DNA of 9,853 nucleotides from Microbacterium sp. (GTDB lineage Bacteria; Actinomycetota; Actinomycetes; Actinomycetales; Microbacteriaceae). The position numbers and the translations under genes were made by a program. The notes beneath the pieces are model-generated. The model was not told where the DNA came from. It worked only from the letters and a program-made list of their open reading frames with translations, and ran no database searches. Of the stretch, positions 1 through 6,744 are shown one piece after another; position 1 is the stretch's first letter, and the number at the start of each line of letters is the position of its first letter. The stretch lies in the NCBI GenBank assembly GCA_031286555.1, contig JAITUD010000433.1, positions 1 through 9,853 of the forward strand, given 5' to 3'.

Positions 1-2123
1 GTGGCCACGATCGCGACCAGCGCCATCGTCGCTCCGGCGCCGATCGCGAGCAGCGCGCGGGGCAGCCGGCCGACCGAGGCGTTGTGCTCCCCCATCCGCG
101 ACGGCAGCCGGCGCAGCACCAGGGCGAACGTGACCATCGTGACCGTCTCGACCAGGATCTGCGTGAGCGCGAGGTCGGGGGCGCCGCTGGTCGCGAAGAG
201 CACGACCATGCCGAGGCCGGTGACCGAGACGAGCACGACGCCGGTGTACCGCTTGCGCGCGCGGACCGCGACGATGCCTGCGGCAGCCATGATCGGGGCG
301 ACCACGATCTGTGCGGGGGTGTGCCAGGCCGACAGCTGCATGGCCTGCGGGGTGCCGGTCATCACCAGGGCGGTCGCCTCGGCGGCGATGAAGACCACGA
401 AGATCGTGCCGACGTAGATCGGCAGCGAACCGCGCTGGGTGAGCGTGGTGGTCAGCACCGACAGCCGGTCGACGCCGCGCATGACCAGGTAGTAGACGTC
501 GGCGGCCGTGAACGGCAGCAGGCGGGGCTTCGCGTCCCAGCCGGTGCGGCGCGAGAGCAGGAAGATGCCGATACCGATCAGGATCGACAGGATCGAGATG
601 CCCAGCGCCGGTTCGAAGCCGTGCCAGAGCGCGAGGTGGCCGGGACCGGTGCCGTCGTCGGGCGCGGTGACCGCGTAGGCATGCACCATGATGTCCAGCG
701 CGGGGGCGGCGATGCCGACCCCGATCGTCGCGCCCGCGAGCAGGATCGGCGCCGAGAGGAAGCCCACCGGCGGGTCTGGCCACGCCGTGTCCGGCATCCG
801 ATCGCCGCTCCTGTCGCGCTTTGTCCAGAACGCGCCCCACAGGAAGCGGGTTCCGTATGCCGCGGTCAGCATCGAGCCGAGGATGACGCCGATCAGGGCG
901 ACCAGCCCCCAGGGCTCCCCCGCCTGCGCGGCATCCAGCAGGGCCGTCAGCGACGACTCCTTCGCGACGAAGCCGATCGTCGGGGCGATGCCCATCATCG
1001 AGGCGACCGAGATGAACGCAGTCGTCGCCATCACCGGCGCCTGCCGGCCCACGCCGGACAGCTCGCGGATGTCACGGGTGGACAGCTGACGGTCGATCAC
1101 GCCGACGATCAGGAACAGCGCCGACTTGAACAGCGCGTGCCCGATCACCAGGGCGAGGCCGCCGAGGGCGGCCGCCTGTGTGCCGAAGCCGATCACGACC
1201 GCGAAGAAGCCCAGCTGACTGACCGTTCCGAAGGCGAGGATGCGCTTCAGGTCGGTCTCGCGCAGCGCCTGGATGCCGCCGAGCAGCATCGTGAACACCC
1301 CGAGCGAGACCACGATCGGACGCCAGGGTCCGGCGTGCCCGAACACCGGGGCGAACAGCGCGATCAGGTAGATGCCGGCCTTGACCATCGCGGCGGCGTG
1401 CAGATAGGCGCTGACCGGGGTGGGTGCGGCCATCGCGCCGGGCAGCCAGAAGTGGAACGGGAAGATCGCCGACTTGCTGATCGCGCCGACCAGCAGCATG
1501 ACGATCGCGGCGTTCACGAGTGCGCCCGACGGCGGATCGGCGAGGAGGGCGGTGATGCTCGAGGTTCCGGCGACCACGGTCAGGATGATCGCGCCGACGA
1601 ACAGCACCAGGCCGCCGAGGGTCGTCACCAGCAGCGCCTGGAGGGCAGCACGACGGCTGGCAGCTCGGCGCCGGTAATGGCCGATCAGCAGGTACGACAG
1701 GATGCTGGTGATCTCCCAGAACATCACGAGCATGATCAGGTCGTCGGTGAGCACGAGGCCGTACATCGCGCCCGCGAAGCCGAGCAGCACGCCGGCGAAC
1801 TGACCGACCTCCCGGCCCTCGTCGAAGAAGTACCAGCGGCAGTAGAACAGCACCAGCGCGCCGACCCCGGTGACGATCAGCGTCATGACCCAGCTCAACG
1901 GCGTCATCCGCATGGAGAGGTTCAGCCCGAGCTGCGGAATCCAGGGGAAGGTCTCGTACGGGATGCTCGTCGGATCGAGCACCTGCGGAGTCAGGAAGAG
2001 CGCGTGGACGAAGGCGATCGCAGGAATGAGGGCTCCGACGGCGAACGCCCGGGCTCCCAGCCAGCGGATCAATGCGGGAAGCAGAAGAGAGCCCGCAAGG
2101 AACACGGCGAGGAGCAACGTCAT
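1..2123 (-). CDS. mrpA: Na+/H+ antiporter subunit A (MrpA), 3' end beyond the window
   Basis: This is the largest subunit of the multi-subunit Mrp (CPA3) cation/proton antiporter, a membrane complex that exports Na+ in exchange for H+ and supports pH and salt homeostasis. About 707 codons are open from the ATG at 2123 to the left edge with no stop. Visible family marks are FWEITSILSYLLIG (residues 135-148, with the TM5 glutamate E137), the lysine in ISKSAIFPFHFWLP (K217), and the helix AAAMVKAGIYL (K248); together these identify the proton-translocation module of the MrpA/NuoL family. Near the left edge, GAPDLALTQILVETVTMV (about residues 646-663) marks the MbhD/DUF4040 domain that distinguishes MrpA from NuoL and MrpD. 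The MrpB-like C-terminal end is cut off. A strong GAGGAG ribosome site precedes the start by 6 nt. MrpB/C-G genes are expected beyond the left edge (inference). It is transcribed divergently from the membrane-protein gene at 2179. Confidence 0.95.
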   Translation of the reverse strand, partial: MTLLLAVFLAGSLLLPALIRWLGARAFAVGALIPAIAFVHALFLTPQVLDPTSIPYETFPWIPQLGLNLSMRMTPLSWVMTLIVTGVGALVLFYCRWYFFDEGREVGQFAGVLLGFAGAMYGLVLTDDLIMLVMFWEITSILSYLLIGHYRRRAASRRAALQALLVTTLGGLVLFVGAIILTVVAGTSSITALLADPPSGALVNAAIVMLLVGAISKSAIFPFHFWLPGAMAAPTPVSAYLHAAAMVKAGIYLIALFAPVFGHAGPWRPIVVSLGVFTMLLGGIQALRETDLKRILAFGTVSQLGFFAVVIGFGTQAAALGGLALVIGHALFKSALFLIVGVIDRQLSTRDIRELSGVGRQAPVMATTAFISVASMMGIAPTIGFVAKESSLTALLDAAQAGEPWGLVALIGVILGSMLTAAYGTRFLWGAFWTKRDRSGDRMPDTAWPDPPVGFLSAPILLAGATIGVGIAAPALDIMVHAYAVTAPDDGTGPGHLALWHGFEPALGISILSILIGIGIFLLSRRTGWDAKPRLLPFTAADVYYLVMRGVDRLSVLTTTLTQRGSLPIYVGTIFVVFIAAEATALVMTGTPQAMQLSAWHTPAQIVVAPIMAAAGIVAVRARKRYTGVVLVSVTGLGMVVLFATSGAPDLALTQILVETVTMVTFALVLRRLPSRMGEHNASVGRLPRALLAIGAGATMALVAIVA

Positions 2124-2129
2124 AAGCGG

Positions 2130-2135
2130 CTCCTC
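2130..2135 (-). promoter_or_regulatory. Shine-Dalgarno site of mrpA
   Basis: GAGGAG on the minus strand lies 6 nt before the ATG at 2123. It fixes the mrpA start. It contrasts with the lacI, MFS and nucS genes in this window, which lack a well-spaced ribosome site. Confidence 0.75.
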
Positions 2136-2177
2136 ACGCTCGTCGGGCCTTCCGGCCTAGGCGGGCTGTACTTTCCC

Positions 2178-2204
2178 AGTGTACCGACCGGCCGGGCCGT
2201 GCAA
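2178..2204 (-). promoter_or_regulatory. Possible mrpA promoter
   Basis: Reading the minus strand, TTGCAC (2199-2204) and TACACT (2178-2183) resemble -35 and -10 boxes. The spacer is only 15 nt, shorter than ideal. They would start a transcript near 2171 with a leader of about 50 nt that includes the GAGGAG site. This is one of the few less GC-rich spots between the divergent genes. The boxes overlap the GTG at 2179 used as the outer start of the plus-strand neighbour. The call rests on weak consensus matches. Confidence 0.3.
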
Positions 2205-3702
2205 GAGTGGTCACGTGCGCGGGGGATGGCGTGAGGCGGCGGGATGGGCCGCCGCACTGGGAGTGGCGGTGTTCGTCGCGGCCCAGCTGGCGGCGTCCGC
2301 GCGCTCGGAACTGCTCTTCCGCGACGGCGACTCGCTGGTCGTCGCGATGTATGTGCGCTCGGTGCTGGAGGGGCAGCCGCAGGACTGGGCGTTCTCCAGC
2401 GTGCTCTTCATGCCCGAAGCGGCATGCTTCGCGCTGCTCAGGCTGGCACTCCCCTGGCTCGGCGTCAGCGCGCTCTTCGCGGTGAACGCCGTCGTGAACC
2501 TCGTCGCCTTCTACGGGGCACTGCGGATGGTCGCGGGCCGGCGACGCGAGGGCCGCTCCCCCGTCACCTGGTCGCTCCTCGCCTTCGCGGCCTTCTGCCT
2601 GCTCGTCATGCTCGAGACCTCGCCCTCTCGCGATGCTCTGGAGCCGGCATCCCTGCTGCTGACCACGACGTACTACTCCGCGACCGTCATCGCCGTGGTC
2701 GCGGTGGTCGGGCTGATCCGTCGGCATGTCGACGGCGGCTGGGCCGGCATCCCCTACGTCCTCGGCGCGATCGCCGCGGTGTCGACGCTGTCGAATCCGC
2801 TCTTCACGGCGTGGGCGACCGCGCCGCTCGGACTGCTGCTCGGAGTCGGTGCTCTGCGCCGCCGACCGCATGCGCTGGCCTCCTTCCTGGCTCTCGTCGC
2901 GGGGACGGGCATCGGCTTCCTCGCACGCATTCCGTTCTCGGCATGGATCGCGAACACCGGCGCCGGGTACGCCCAGCCGTCGCAGTGGCCCCAGTCGCTG
3001 CAGTACTACGCGAACCTCGCCGGTGAGCGGCTCACCGCGCCGGGCGGCGTCGCCGGCGCGCTCCTGATCGTCGCGCTGCTGGCGTTCTGCGTGCGGCGCA
3101 CCGTGCGCTGCGCGGGCGGGGCGCGCATCGTCGGAACCGCCGGATGGCTGATCCCCCTGCTCGTGGTGATCGGGGCGATCGCGCTCGGCACGCACGCCGC
3201 CCGGTACCTGCAGCCGATCGCGTTCGCACCGGTGCTCTCGCTGGTCGCGCTCCCCCGCACGATCCGGATGCCGCAGCCAGCCCCGCGCATCGCGATCGCG
3301 GCATCCGCCGTCGTGCTGCTGGTGGTGACGGTCGTGTCGGTGCCACGCCTGGCGGCGTCGGCGAACGCCGACGATCGCGACCTGCGCTGCGTGACCGACT
3401 GGGTCGATCAGTCCGGCCGCACCGGTGCCGGCCAGTTCTGGACAGTGCGGCTGCCCAAGCTGCACCTGAAGGACCCCGCGCACCTGGTGCAGGTCGACAA
3501 CACCCTGCGCGGCTACGCGTGGCTCGTGAACCGCACGGATTTCGACGTGGGCGATGTCACGTTCCTGGTCGAGGATGCGCAGACCCAGGCGTGGGAGCTG
3601 CCCCCGCCCGGTGCGTCGCCCGACGCCGTGATCCCGTGCGGTCGGTACACGATCCTGGACTTCGCACGGCACCCGCTGCCGCTCGGGCCGCAGCGGTCCT
3701 GA
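2179..3702 (+). CDS. Uncharacterised polytopic membrane protein, GT-C glycosyltransferase-like
   Basis: The product is about 507 aa (495 aa if the in-frame GTG at 2215 is used) and I do not recognise a named family with certainty. A first membrane helix (about residues 22-40) is followed by the loop RSELLFRDGDSLVVAMYVRS, with acidic residues D49 and D51. Further hydrophobic helices lie at about 92-116, 130-145, 165-181, 191-212, 214-226, 232-250, 288-305, 319-337, 340-358 and 370-390. A polar tail of ~115 residues (392-507) contains GQFWTVRLPKL, RGYAWLVNRTDF and a terminal CGRYTILDF. An acidic first outer loop, many helices and a W/Y-rich outer C-terminal domain are typical of GT-C glycosyltransferases and their uncharacterised relatives that use lipid-linked sugars. 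The enzyme role is inference only. Neither start has a good ribosome site. The gene stands alone, divergent from mrpA and convergent with lacI. Confidence 0.8.
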   Translation: MYRPAGPCKSGHVRGGWREAAGWAAALGVAVFVAAQLAASARSELLFRDGDSLVVAMYVRSVLEGQPQDWAFSSVLFMPEAACFALLRLALPWLGVSALFAVNAVVNLVAFYGALRMVAGRRREGRSPVTWSLLAFAAFCLLVMLETSPSRDALEPASLLLTTTYYSATVIAVVAVVGLIRRHVDGGWAGIPYVLGAIAAVSTLSNPLFTAWATAPLGLLLGVGALRRRPHALASFLALVAGTGIGFLARIPFSAWIANTGAGYAQPSQWPQSLQYYANLAGERLTAPGGVAGALLIVALLAFCVRRTVRCAGGARIVGTAGWLIPLLVVIGAIALGTHAARYLQPIAFAPVLSLVALPRTIRMPQPAPRIAIAASAVVLLVVTVVSVPRLAASANADDRDLRCVTDWVDQSGRTGAGQFWTVRLPKLHLKDPAHLVQVDNTLRGYAWLVNRTDFDVGDVTFLVEDAQTQAWELPPPGASPDAVIPCGRYTILDFARHPLPLGPQRS

Positions 3703-3704
3703 TC

Positions 3705-3730
3705 CCGGAAGCGGATGCACGATCCGCCGG
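3705..3730. terminator. Hairpin between convergent genes, probable bidirectional terminator
   Basis: Perfect arms GCGGAT (3711-3716) and ATCCGC (3722-3727) enclose a 5-nt loop. After a small bulge the stem continues with CCG (3705-3707) against CGG (3728-3730). It occupies the 34-bp gap between the stop of the membrane protein (3702) and the stop of lacI (3737). There is no T-tract, so efficient intrinsic termination is not certain; the position supports the call more than the structure does. Confidence 0.45.
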
Positions 3731-3736
3731 ACGGGC

Positions 3737-4795
3737 TCAGGCCTGAACCGGCGGAGCCCCGGTGGTCGAACCGGCGCGGAAACGGCAGGTGAGGTGCACC
3801 GACTCACCCGGTTCGCCGTCGAGCATGCGCACGATCTGCTCACCGGCCGCGCGTCCCTTGCGCACCGCCGGCTGCACGGTCGTCGTCAGTCGGTAGTCTC
3901 CGAGGCCGTCCACGGCGATGCCGTCGAAGCCGGCGACGCTCACGTCCTCGGGCACGCGCAGGCCGAGCTCCTCCGCGGCGCGGATCACGCCGACCGCGAG
4001 CAGGTCGCTCTGCGCGAGGACCGCGGTGGGCCGAGTCGCGGGATCGGAGAGCAGCTCACGCCCCGCGATCATGCCCTCGTCGATCAGACTGCCTGCGGCG
4101 CTGATCGCCGGTGCGTCCGGGAACACCTCTCGCGCCCCGGCCAGGCGGTCGAGCGTGACGTCGACGGTCGCCGCGGCGATGTGCTCGGGGGTGACCGGAC
4201 CGCGACTCCGTGCGGCGTCCAGCGCGAGGGTCACCAACGCGACGTTCTCATGCCCCAACTGGAATACGTGCCGTGCGACCTCGGCCTCGGCCTCGCGGTT
4301 GTCCAGTGTGATCTGGGGGATCTCCTCCCCCGCATCGCCCTCGATGATCACGACGGGCAGGCCGCGGCCGCGCACGATCTCGAGCGCCTCGCGGGTTCGC
4401 GCGGAGCATCCGATCAGCACGACGGCGTCGACCGGTGCCTCGGTGACGGGGTGCGCGCCCTCGCCCTGCGGGTCGTCTCGCAGCAGGAGCAGGCCGGCAC
4501 TCGCCTCGGCCAGCGCGTCGGTCAGGCCGTCCATCATGGCCGTCGTCACCGGGTCGAGGAACGCGTGCCGCAGATGTCCGCCGAGCACGACGGCGACGAT
4601 GCCGCTGCGGCCGAGCCGCAGCGAGGCCGCGCGCGGGTCGGGACCGGTGTACCCGAGCTCGGATGCCGCGGCGAGCACCTTCTCGCGGGTCGCATCGGCG
4701 ACGTTCACCTTGCCGCTGAACACCACGGATGCCGTGGACGTCGACACCCCGGCGGCGTGCGCCACGTCGGCGAGGGTGGCTCGGCGGTCGTTCAT
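3737..4795 (-). CDS. LacI-family transcriptional repressor
   Basis: A 352-aa DNA-binding regulator, the usual length for LacI/GalR proteins. Residues 7-27 form the helix-turn-helix (TLADVAHAAGVSTSTASVVF). The hinge helix follows with PRAASLRLGRSG (54-65); L59 is at the place of the leucine that wedges into the operator centre in this family. Residues 66-340 are a type I periplasmic-binding-protein-like effector domain, with VDAVVLIG (122-129), TRPTAVLAQSDLLAVGV (254-270) and VPEDVSVAGFDGIAVDGLG (281-299). The ligand cannot be read from sequence, though sugars or sugar derivatives are usual. I chose the ATG at 4795 because TATGCT lies 7 nt upstream, fitting a leaderless mRNA; a GTG at 4822 and an ATG at 4807 are in frame further out. 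It is divergent from the MFS gene and shares its operator, so repression of both genes is the natural inference. The recognition helix has V24 where most relatives have Arg. Confidence 0.93.
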   Translation of the reverse strand: MNDRRATLADVAHAAGVSTSTASVVFSGKVNVADATREKVLAAASELGYTGPDPRAASLRLGRSGIVAVVLGGHLRHAFLDPVTTAMMDGLTDALAEASAGLLLLRDDPQGEGAHPVTEAPVDAVVLIGCSARTREALEIVRGRGLPVVIIEGDAGEEIPQITLDNREAEAEVARHVFQLGHENVALVTLALDAARSRGPVTPEHIAAATVDVTLDRLAGAREVFPDAPAISAAGSLIDEGMIAGRELLSDPATRPTAVLAQSDLLAVGVIRAAEELGLRVPEDVSVAGFDGIAVDGLGDYRLTTTVQPAVRKGRAAGEQIVRMLDGEPGESVHLTCRFRAGSTTGAPPVQA

Positions 4796-4802
4796 ACCCC
4801 CG

Positions 4803-4832
4803 AGCATAACCCGCGCGTTCACAACCTTCGAA
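4803..4832 (-). promoter_or_regulatory. lacI promoter, leaderless type
   Basis: On the minus strand TATGCT (4803-4808) is a good -10 box, followed by the 7 nt CGGGGGT and then the ATG at 4795, so transcription should begin at or next to the start codon. TTCGAA (4827-4832), 18 nt upstream, is a partial -35 match and lies within the 14-bp operator palindrome, which would allow autorepression. The -10 is convincing; the -35 is weak. Confidence 0.5.
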
Positions 4833-4847
4833 TCGATTCGATACGAT
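4818..4847 (+). promoter_or_regulatory. MFS gene promoter, leaderless type
   Basis: TTCACA (4818-4823) and TACGAT (4842-4847) are separated by 18 nt and give a recognisable housekeeping-sigma promoter. Seven nucleotides (GGGGGAC) separate the -10 from the ATG at 4855, so the expected transcription start falls on the start codon. The LacI-type palindrome fills 14 of the 18 spacer positions, directly abutting the -10; bound repressor would block RNA polymerase. Confidence 0.6.
4828..4841. promoter_or_regulatory. Predicted LacI-family operator, 14-bp perfect palindrome
   Basis: TCGAATCGATTCGA reads identically on both strands, and its centre is the CG step at 4834/4835. LacI/GalR operators are typically even palindromes with a central CG flanked by A/T, which this matches. 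It sits in the spacer of the transporter promoter and over the weak -35 of lacI. It is also a marked AT-richer island in DNA of about 70% GC. Assignment to the adjacent regulator is inferred from position and symmetry. Confidence 0.7.
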
Positions 4848-4854
4848 GGGGGAC

Positions 4855-6081
4855 ATGGACTCCGCCCTCACCCGCTCGCAGTTCGTGCGCTGGCGCGCCG
4901 CGATCTTCGCCATCTTCCTCGCCAGTGGCCTGTCGATCGCGACCTGGGCGTCCCGGGTCCCCGACATCAAACTCGCCCTCGACATCGACAAGGCGCAGGT
5001 CGGTCTGCTGCTGCTCGCCGCGGGCATCGCGTCGATCATCGGCATCTCGACCAGCCCCGCGATGATGGCGCGCACCGGTGCCCGCCGGGGGATGCTGCTG
5101 ATGATGCTGATCTTCGGTGTCGGCGTCGCCCTCATCGGCCTCGGCACGAACGTCTTCGGCTCGGTGCCCATGGTCGTCGCCGGCCTCGCCCTGTTCGGTT
5201 ACGGCAACGGCAACCTCGACGTGATGATGAACGTCGAGGCGACGGCGATCGAGCAGCAGATGGGCAGAACGGTGCTGCCGGTCTTCCACGCGTTCTTCAG
5301 CCTCGGCACCGTCCTCGGCGCGGGCGCGGGCGCGCTGGCCGTGAGCATCGGCGCCGACGTCGCCGTGCACTCGATCACGATCTCGGTGGTGATCGTCGCC
5401 GCTGCGGTGGTCTGCTACCTCAACGTGCCCGTCCGCGAGGCGGCCCTCGATCCGGAGCCGCAGGAGAAGCCGCACTGGCGCGAGCGGATGCACGTCGCGC
5501 TGTCGGCCTGGCGCGAGCCGCGCACCTACGCGCTGGGCGTGGTCATGCTGGGCATGTCCTTCGCCGAGGGCGGCGCGAACGACTGGCTCGCGCTCGGAAC
5601 CGCGGAGGACCACGGCGCCGGGGCGGCTGCGGGAGCGGCGGCACTGGCCGTGTTCTCCATCGCGATGACCGTGGTGCGCGTGTTCGGCGGGCCGCTGGTC
5701 GACCGCTTCGGCCGCGTGGTCGTGCTGCGCGTGCTCGCGGTCACCGCCGCCGGCGGCATCCTGCTCTTCATCCTCGCGCCGAACACCCCGCTGGTGTTCG
5801 TCGCCGCCGCGCTGTGGGGGATCGGCGCCTCGCTCGGCTTCCCGCTCGGGATGTCGGCGGCGGCCGACGACCCCGCCAAGGCCGCCGCCCGGGTGAGTGC
5901 AGCGGCGACCATCGGATACATCGCGTTCCTCGGCGGCCCGCCCGTGCTCGGCTTCATCGCCAACCACATCGGCCTGCTGAACACGCTGTACATCCTGGTC
6001 GTGCTCGCCGCCCTGTCGGGCCTGTTCTCGGGAGCCGCCCGCCCGCTGCGTGCCGAGGAGATGACCCCCACAGAGCGCTGA
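4855..6081 (+). CDS. MFS transporter, YbjJ/MosC-like
   Basis: A 408-aa major facilitator with about 12 hydrophobic segments, the normal length for the superfamily. The N-terminal WASRVPDIKLAL (residues 31-42), the central NLDVMMNVEATAIEQ (120-134) with VFHAFFSLGTVLGAG (143-157), and EGGANDWLAL (238-247) match the pattern of the YbjJ/MosC subgroup of MFS proteins, whose members include the rhizopine-linked MosC. VDRFGR (282-287) is the usual basic cytoplasmic loop of the second half. Substrate and direction are unknown. The start at 4855 is preferred over the in-frame ATG at 4846 because the latter lies inside the -10 box TACGAT. Control by the divergent LacI repressor is strongly suggested by the operator in its promoter. 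The gene converges on the response regulator with only 9 bp between stops. Confidence 0.92.
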   Translation: MDSALTRSQFVRWRAAIFAIFLASGLSIATWASRVPDIKLALDIDKAQVGLLLLAAGIASIIGISTSPAMMARTGARRGMLLMMLIFGVGVALIGLGTNVFGSVPMVVAGLALFGYGNGNLDVMMNVEATAIEQQMGRTVLPVFHAFFSLGTVLGAGAGALAVSIGADVAVHSITISVVIVAAAVVCYLNVPVREAALDPEPQEKPHWRERMHVALSAWREPRTYALGVVMLGMSFAEGGANDWLALGTAEDHGAGAAAGAAALAVFSIAMTVVRVFGGPLVDRFGRVVVLRVLAVTAAGGILLFILAPNTPLVFVAAALWGIGASLGFPLGMSAAADDPAKAAARVSAAATIGYIAFLGGPPVLGFIANHIGLLNTLYILVVLAALSGLFSGAARPLRAEEMTPTER

Positions 6082-6094
6082 GCCGGTCGCTCAG
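6078..6094. terminator. Hairpin containing both stop codons of convergent genes
   Basis: CTGAGC (6078-6083) and GCTCAG (6089-6094) form a perfect 6-bp stem around the loop CGGTC. The MFS stop TGA (6079-6081) is in one arm and the stop of the minus-strand response regulator (6091-6093) is in the other. It would form on both transcripts. There is no T-tract, so its strength as a terminator is uncertain. Confidence 0.4.
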
Positions 6095-6744
6095 TCCCGA
6101 CGGCGCGCACGCGCCAGTGCTGCGGCGTGCGACCGGCTTCGCGCGCCCAGCTTCGCGAGCACGTTCGACACGTGCGTCTTCACGGTGGGCACCGAGATGC
6201 CCAGCCTCTCGGCCAGTTGCGCGTTCGACCAGCCGTTCAGGATGCCGTCCAGCACCTCCTGCTCGCGAACGGTGAGCCCCGATGCGGGCGGATCCTCAGC
6301 GTCCTGCACCGCCGCGCCCGCCCGCGCCGCGACGAGCGCTCGGCGGGTCACCCGCGGATCGAGCACGCCGTCGCCGGCGGCCACGGCCTGGACGGCATCG
6401 ACCAGCGTCGCGGCGTCCACGGTCTTGAGCAGGAAACCCACCGCACCGGCACCGATGGCGTCACGGACCAGGTCGTCCTCGTCGAAGCTCGTCAGCACGA
6501 GCACATCCGCGAGGGACTCGTCGACGATCTGACGCGTCGCAGAGACACCATCGCGTCCGGGCATGCGCAGGTCCATCAGCACCACGTCCGGCCGCAGCGC
6601 CCGCGCATTGCGCACCGCGACCTCACCGTCGCCCGCCTCACCCACCACACGGACGCCGTGCGATTCGAGCATGATCCGCAGCCCGGCGCGGATCGCTCCG
6701 TGGTCGTCGGCGATGAGCACCGTTGGCGAAGGCGCCCCGGTCAT
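6091..6744 (-). CDS. NarL/FixJ-family response regulator
   Basis: A 217-aa two-component response regulator. The receiver domain (about 7-125) has the acidic pair D13-D14, the phospho-acceptor D58 in VVLMDLRMPG, T85 in LVLTSF and the conserved K107 in GFLLK. After a linker rich in Ala, the LuxR-type helix-turn-helix occupies about 155-213, with LTVREQEVLDGILNG and the recognition region ISVPTVKTHVSNVLAKLGARSR. The ATG overlaps the stop of the upstream histidine kinase in the four bases ATGA (6741-6744), so the two are translationally coupled and almost certainly a cognate pair. Targets are unknown; the divergent GAP-family gene next to the kinase is a natural candidate. All key receiver residues are present. 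Confidence 0.95.
   Translation of the reverse strand: MTGAPSPTVLIADDHGAIRAGLRIMLESHGVRVVGEAGDGEVAVRNARALRPDVVLMDLRMPGRDGVSATRQIVDESLADVLVLTSFDEDDLVRDAIGAGAVGFLLKTVDAATLVDAVQAVAAGDGVLDPRVTRRALVAARAGAAVQDAEDPPASGLTVREQEVLDGILNGWSNAQLAERLGISVPTVKTHVSNVLAKLGARSRSHAAALARARRRD

Noticed and set aside
17..27. The empty finding entry spanning these positions
   Set aside because: No observation is attached to it; it carries zero interest and should be ignored.
84..2234. A 716-codon open frame on the plus strand opposite mrpA
   Set aside because: Its product is rich in Arg, Gly, Asp, Glu and His with no domain, the typical antisense shadow of a GC-rich gene; the opposite strand is a clear MrpA.
2134..3843. 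Long minus-strand open frame opposite the GT-C-like gene
   Set aside because: The translation is low-complexity Arg/Asp/His-rich sequence, while the plus strand gives clean membrane helices.
4819..5967. 382-codon minus-strand frame opposite the MFS gene
   Set aside because: Charged, repetitive shadow of the transporter; no motif seen.
3918..6275. 785-codon plus-strand frame spanning lacI and the MFS gene
   Set aside because: It runs antisense through one real gene and out of frame through another; its composition (Ser/Arg-rich, then Arg/Gly-rich) is not protein-like.
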